A stretch of DNA of 7,805 bases from an uncultured Bacilli bacterium (GTDB lineage Bacteria; Bacillota_I; Bacilli_A; RF39; UBA660): assembly GCA_910586425.1 (NCBI GenBank), contig CAJUHL010000076.1:1-7805 (forward strand). The letters are read 5' to 3'. How positions within the stretch are numbered: the first letter of the stretch is position 1; each line of letters begins with the position of its first letter. The notes beneath the pieces were generated by a model. That model saw only the letters and a program-made list of their open reading frames with translations. It searched no databases and was not told the DNA's origin. Below, one piece after another: positions 7,295 through 7,805 of this stretch. A program made the position numbers and the translations under genes.

Positions 7295-7805
7295 TTATAA
7301 ATGTAATTTAGGTGGAGTAGCATCTATTTTTCTCAATTGTTTAGTTTTACTTAATTGAACACTAATTGCATTATTAAATTCTTTTTCTAAATCCTGAACA
7401 TGTCCATCTTTCCAATCTAATAAATCAGCAATCTCTCCAAATGTATTTAACATTAATGATATATTGCCGTTAGCCCTGTTAACTAAATTACTATAAATCT
7501 TAGCTGTCATAACGCTCTCATCGAAACTTCTTTTAGAATTATCTGTTATTTCATTATATAATTTAATTCTTTTTCTTATAATTTGTTTGACAACATCTAC
7601 ATTTTTTCCATACATAGCTGTTATAAGTAAATAACCTTTATTTTCTAATTCAATTTGTCTATTTCTGTCTTTTAGTGATAAATCATCAGCAGTAATTAAA
7701 GTTTTATCAAATAAATCAAAATATTTACCTATCGTTTGTTGCACATATGCACTACTACCATTAATCCAATCAAAACGATCAATCGCTAAAGTTAATGTGT
7801 TAATT
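7295..7805 (-). CDS. C-terminal part of an unrecognised helical protein (5' end outside window)
   Basis: The frame is open from the right edge to TAA at 7295-7297. It gives about 169 residues, starting LNTLTLAIDRFDWINGSS and ending KIDATPPKLHL. A GTG at 7742-7744 could be a start, but the frame and protein-like sequence continue upstream, so the gene is partial. It is largely charged, predicted alpha-helical sequence, with segments such as VVKQIIRKRIKLYNEI and VQDLEKEFNNAISVQL. There is no obvious membrane segment, cysteine motif or nucleotide-binding loop. I do not recognise the family. A terminator follows directly. It may belong to the mobile element that carried the recombinase, but nothing in it shows this. 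Confidence 0.6.
   Translation of the reverse strand, partial: INTLTLAIDRFDWINGSSAYVQQTIGKYFDLFDKTLITADDLSLKDRNRQIELENKGYLLITAMYGKNVDVVKQIIRKRIKLYNEITDNSKRSFDESVMTAKIYSNLVNRANGNISLMLNTFGEIADLLDWKDGHVQDLEKEFNNAISVQLSKTKQLRKIDATPPKLHL

Overview
The window is very AT-rich, with strong AGGAGG-type Shine-Dalgarno sequences and GTG/ATG starts. This points to a low-GC Bacillota (Firmicutes) chromosome, in an accessory region with mobile-element remnants. Every gene outside the insertion sequence lies on the minus strand, so the region reads right to left. No rRNA, tRNA or CRISPR array was seen.

Layout from right to left. (1) 7295-7805 (-): the 3' part of an unrecognised helical protein that runs off the window, followed by a strong A/T hairpin terminator (7251-7288). 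(2) 6389-7093 (-): a broken large serine recombinase, with an N-terminus lacking a start codon and its C-terminal half missing. (3) 5590-6407 (+): a complete-ended but internally deleted IS3/IS150-type element of 818 bp. It has near-perfect 22-bp terminal inverted repeats, an intact orfA with a frameshift site, and an orfB cut just after the first catalytic Asp. It joins the 3'-truncated recombinase to a 5'-truncated yunG-like gene, and no target duplication is visible. (4) 5320-5598 (-) yunG-like fragment and 4760-5335 (-) uracil-DNA glycosylase (UDG). The glycosylase frame has no ATG/GTG/TTG/CTG upstream of its catalytic motif. It overlaps the yunG end in the -1 frame at an A7 run that forms an in-frame A_AAA_AAA heptamer. 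(5) 4686-2695 (-): a two-gene operon of a TcmP-family 'three-Cys-motif partner' protein and a radical-SAM-like protein with a CX3CX3C motif, ending in a terminator at 2555-2579. (6) 2146-1439 (-) a membrane-anchored J-domain protein and 1294-359 (-) a multi-pass membrane protein, each with its own candidate promoter and a similar GAGGTGA ribosome binding site.

Working together: the TcmP/three-Cys pair is tightly coupled (33-bp spacer) and sits directly downstream of the UDG gene. A glycosylase, a methyltransferase-like protein and an Fe-S radical-SAM-like protein side by side next to recombinase remnants suggest a nucleic-acid-acting accessory or defence cassette. That is inference from domain content and position only. 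The J-domain/membrane pair may be a separate unit, since 536 bp and a terminator separate it from the cassette.
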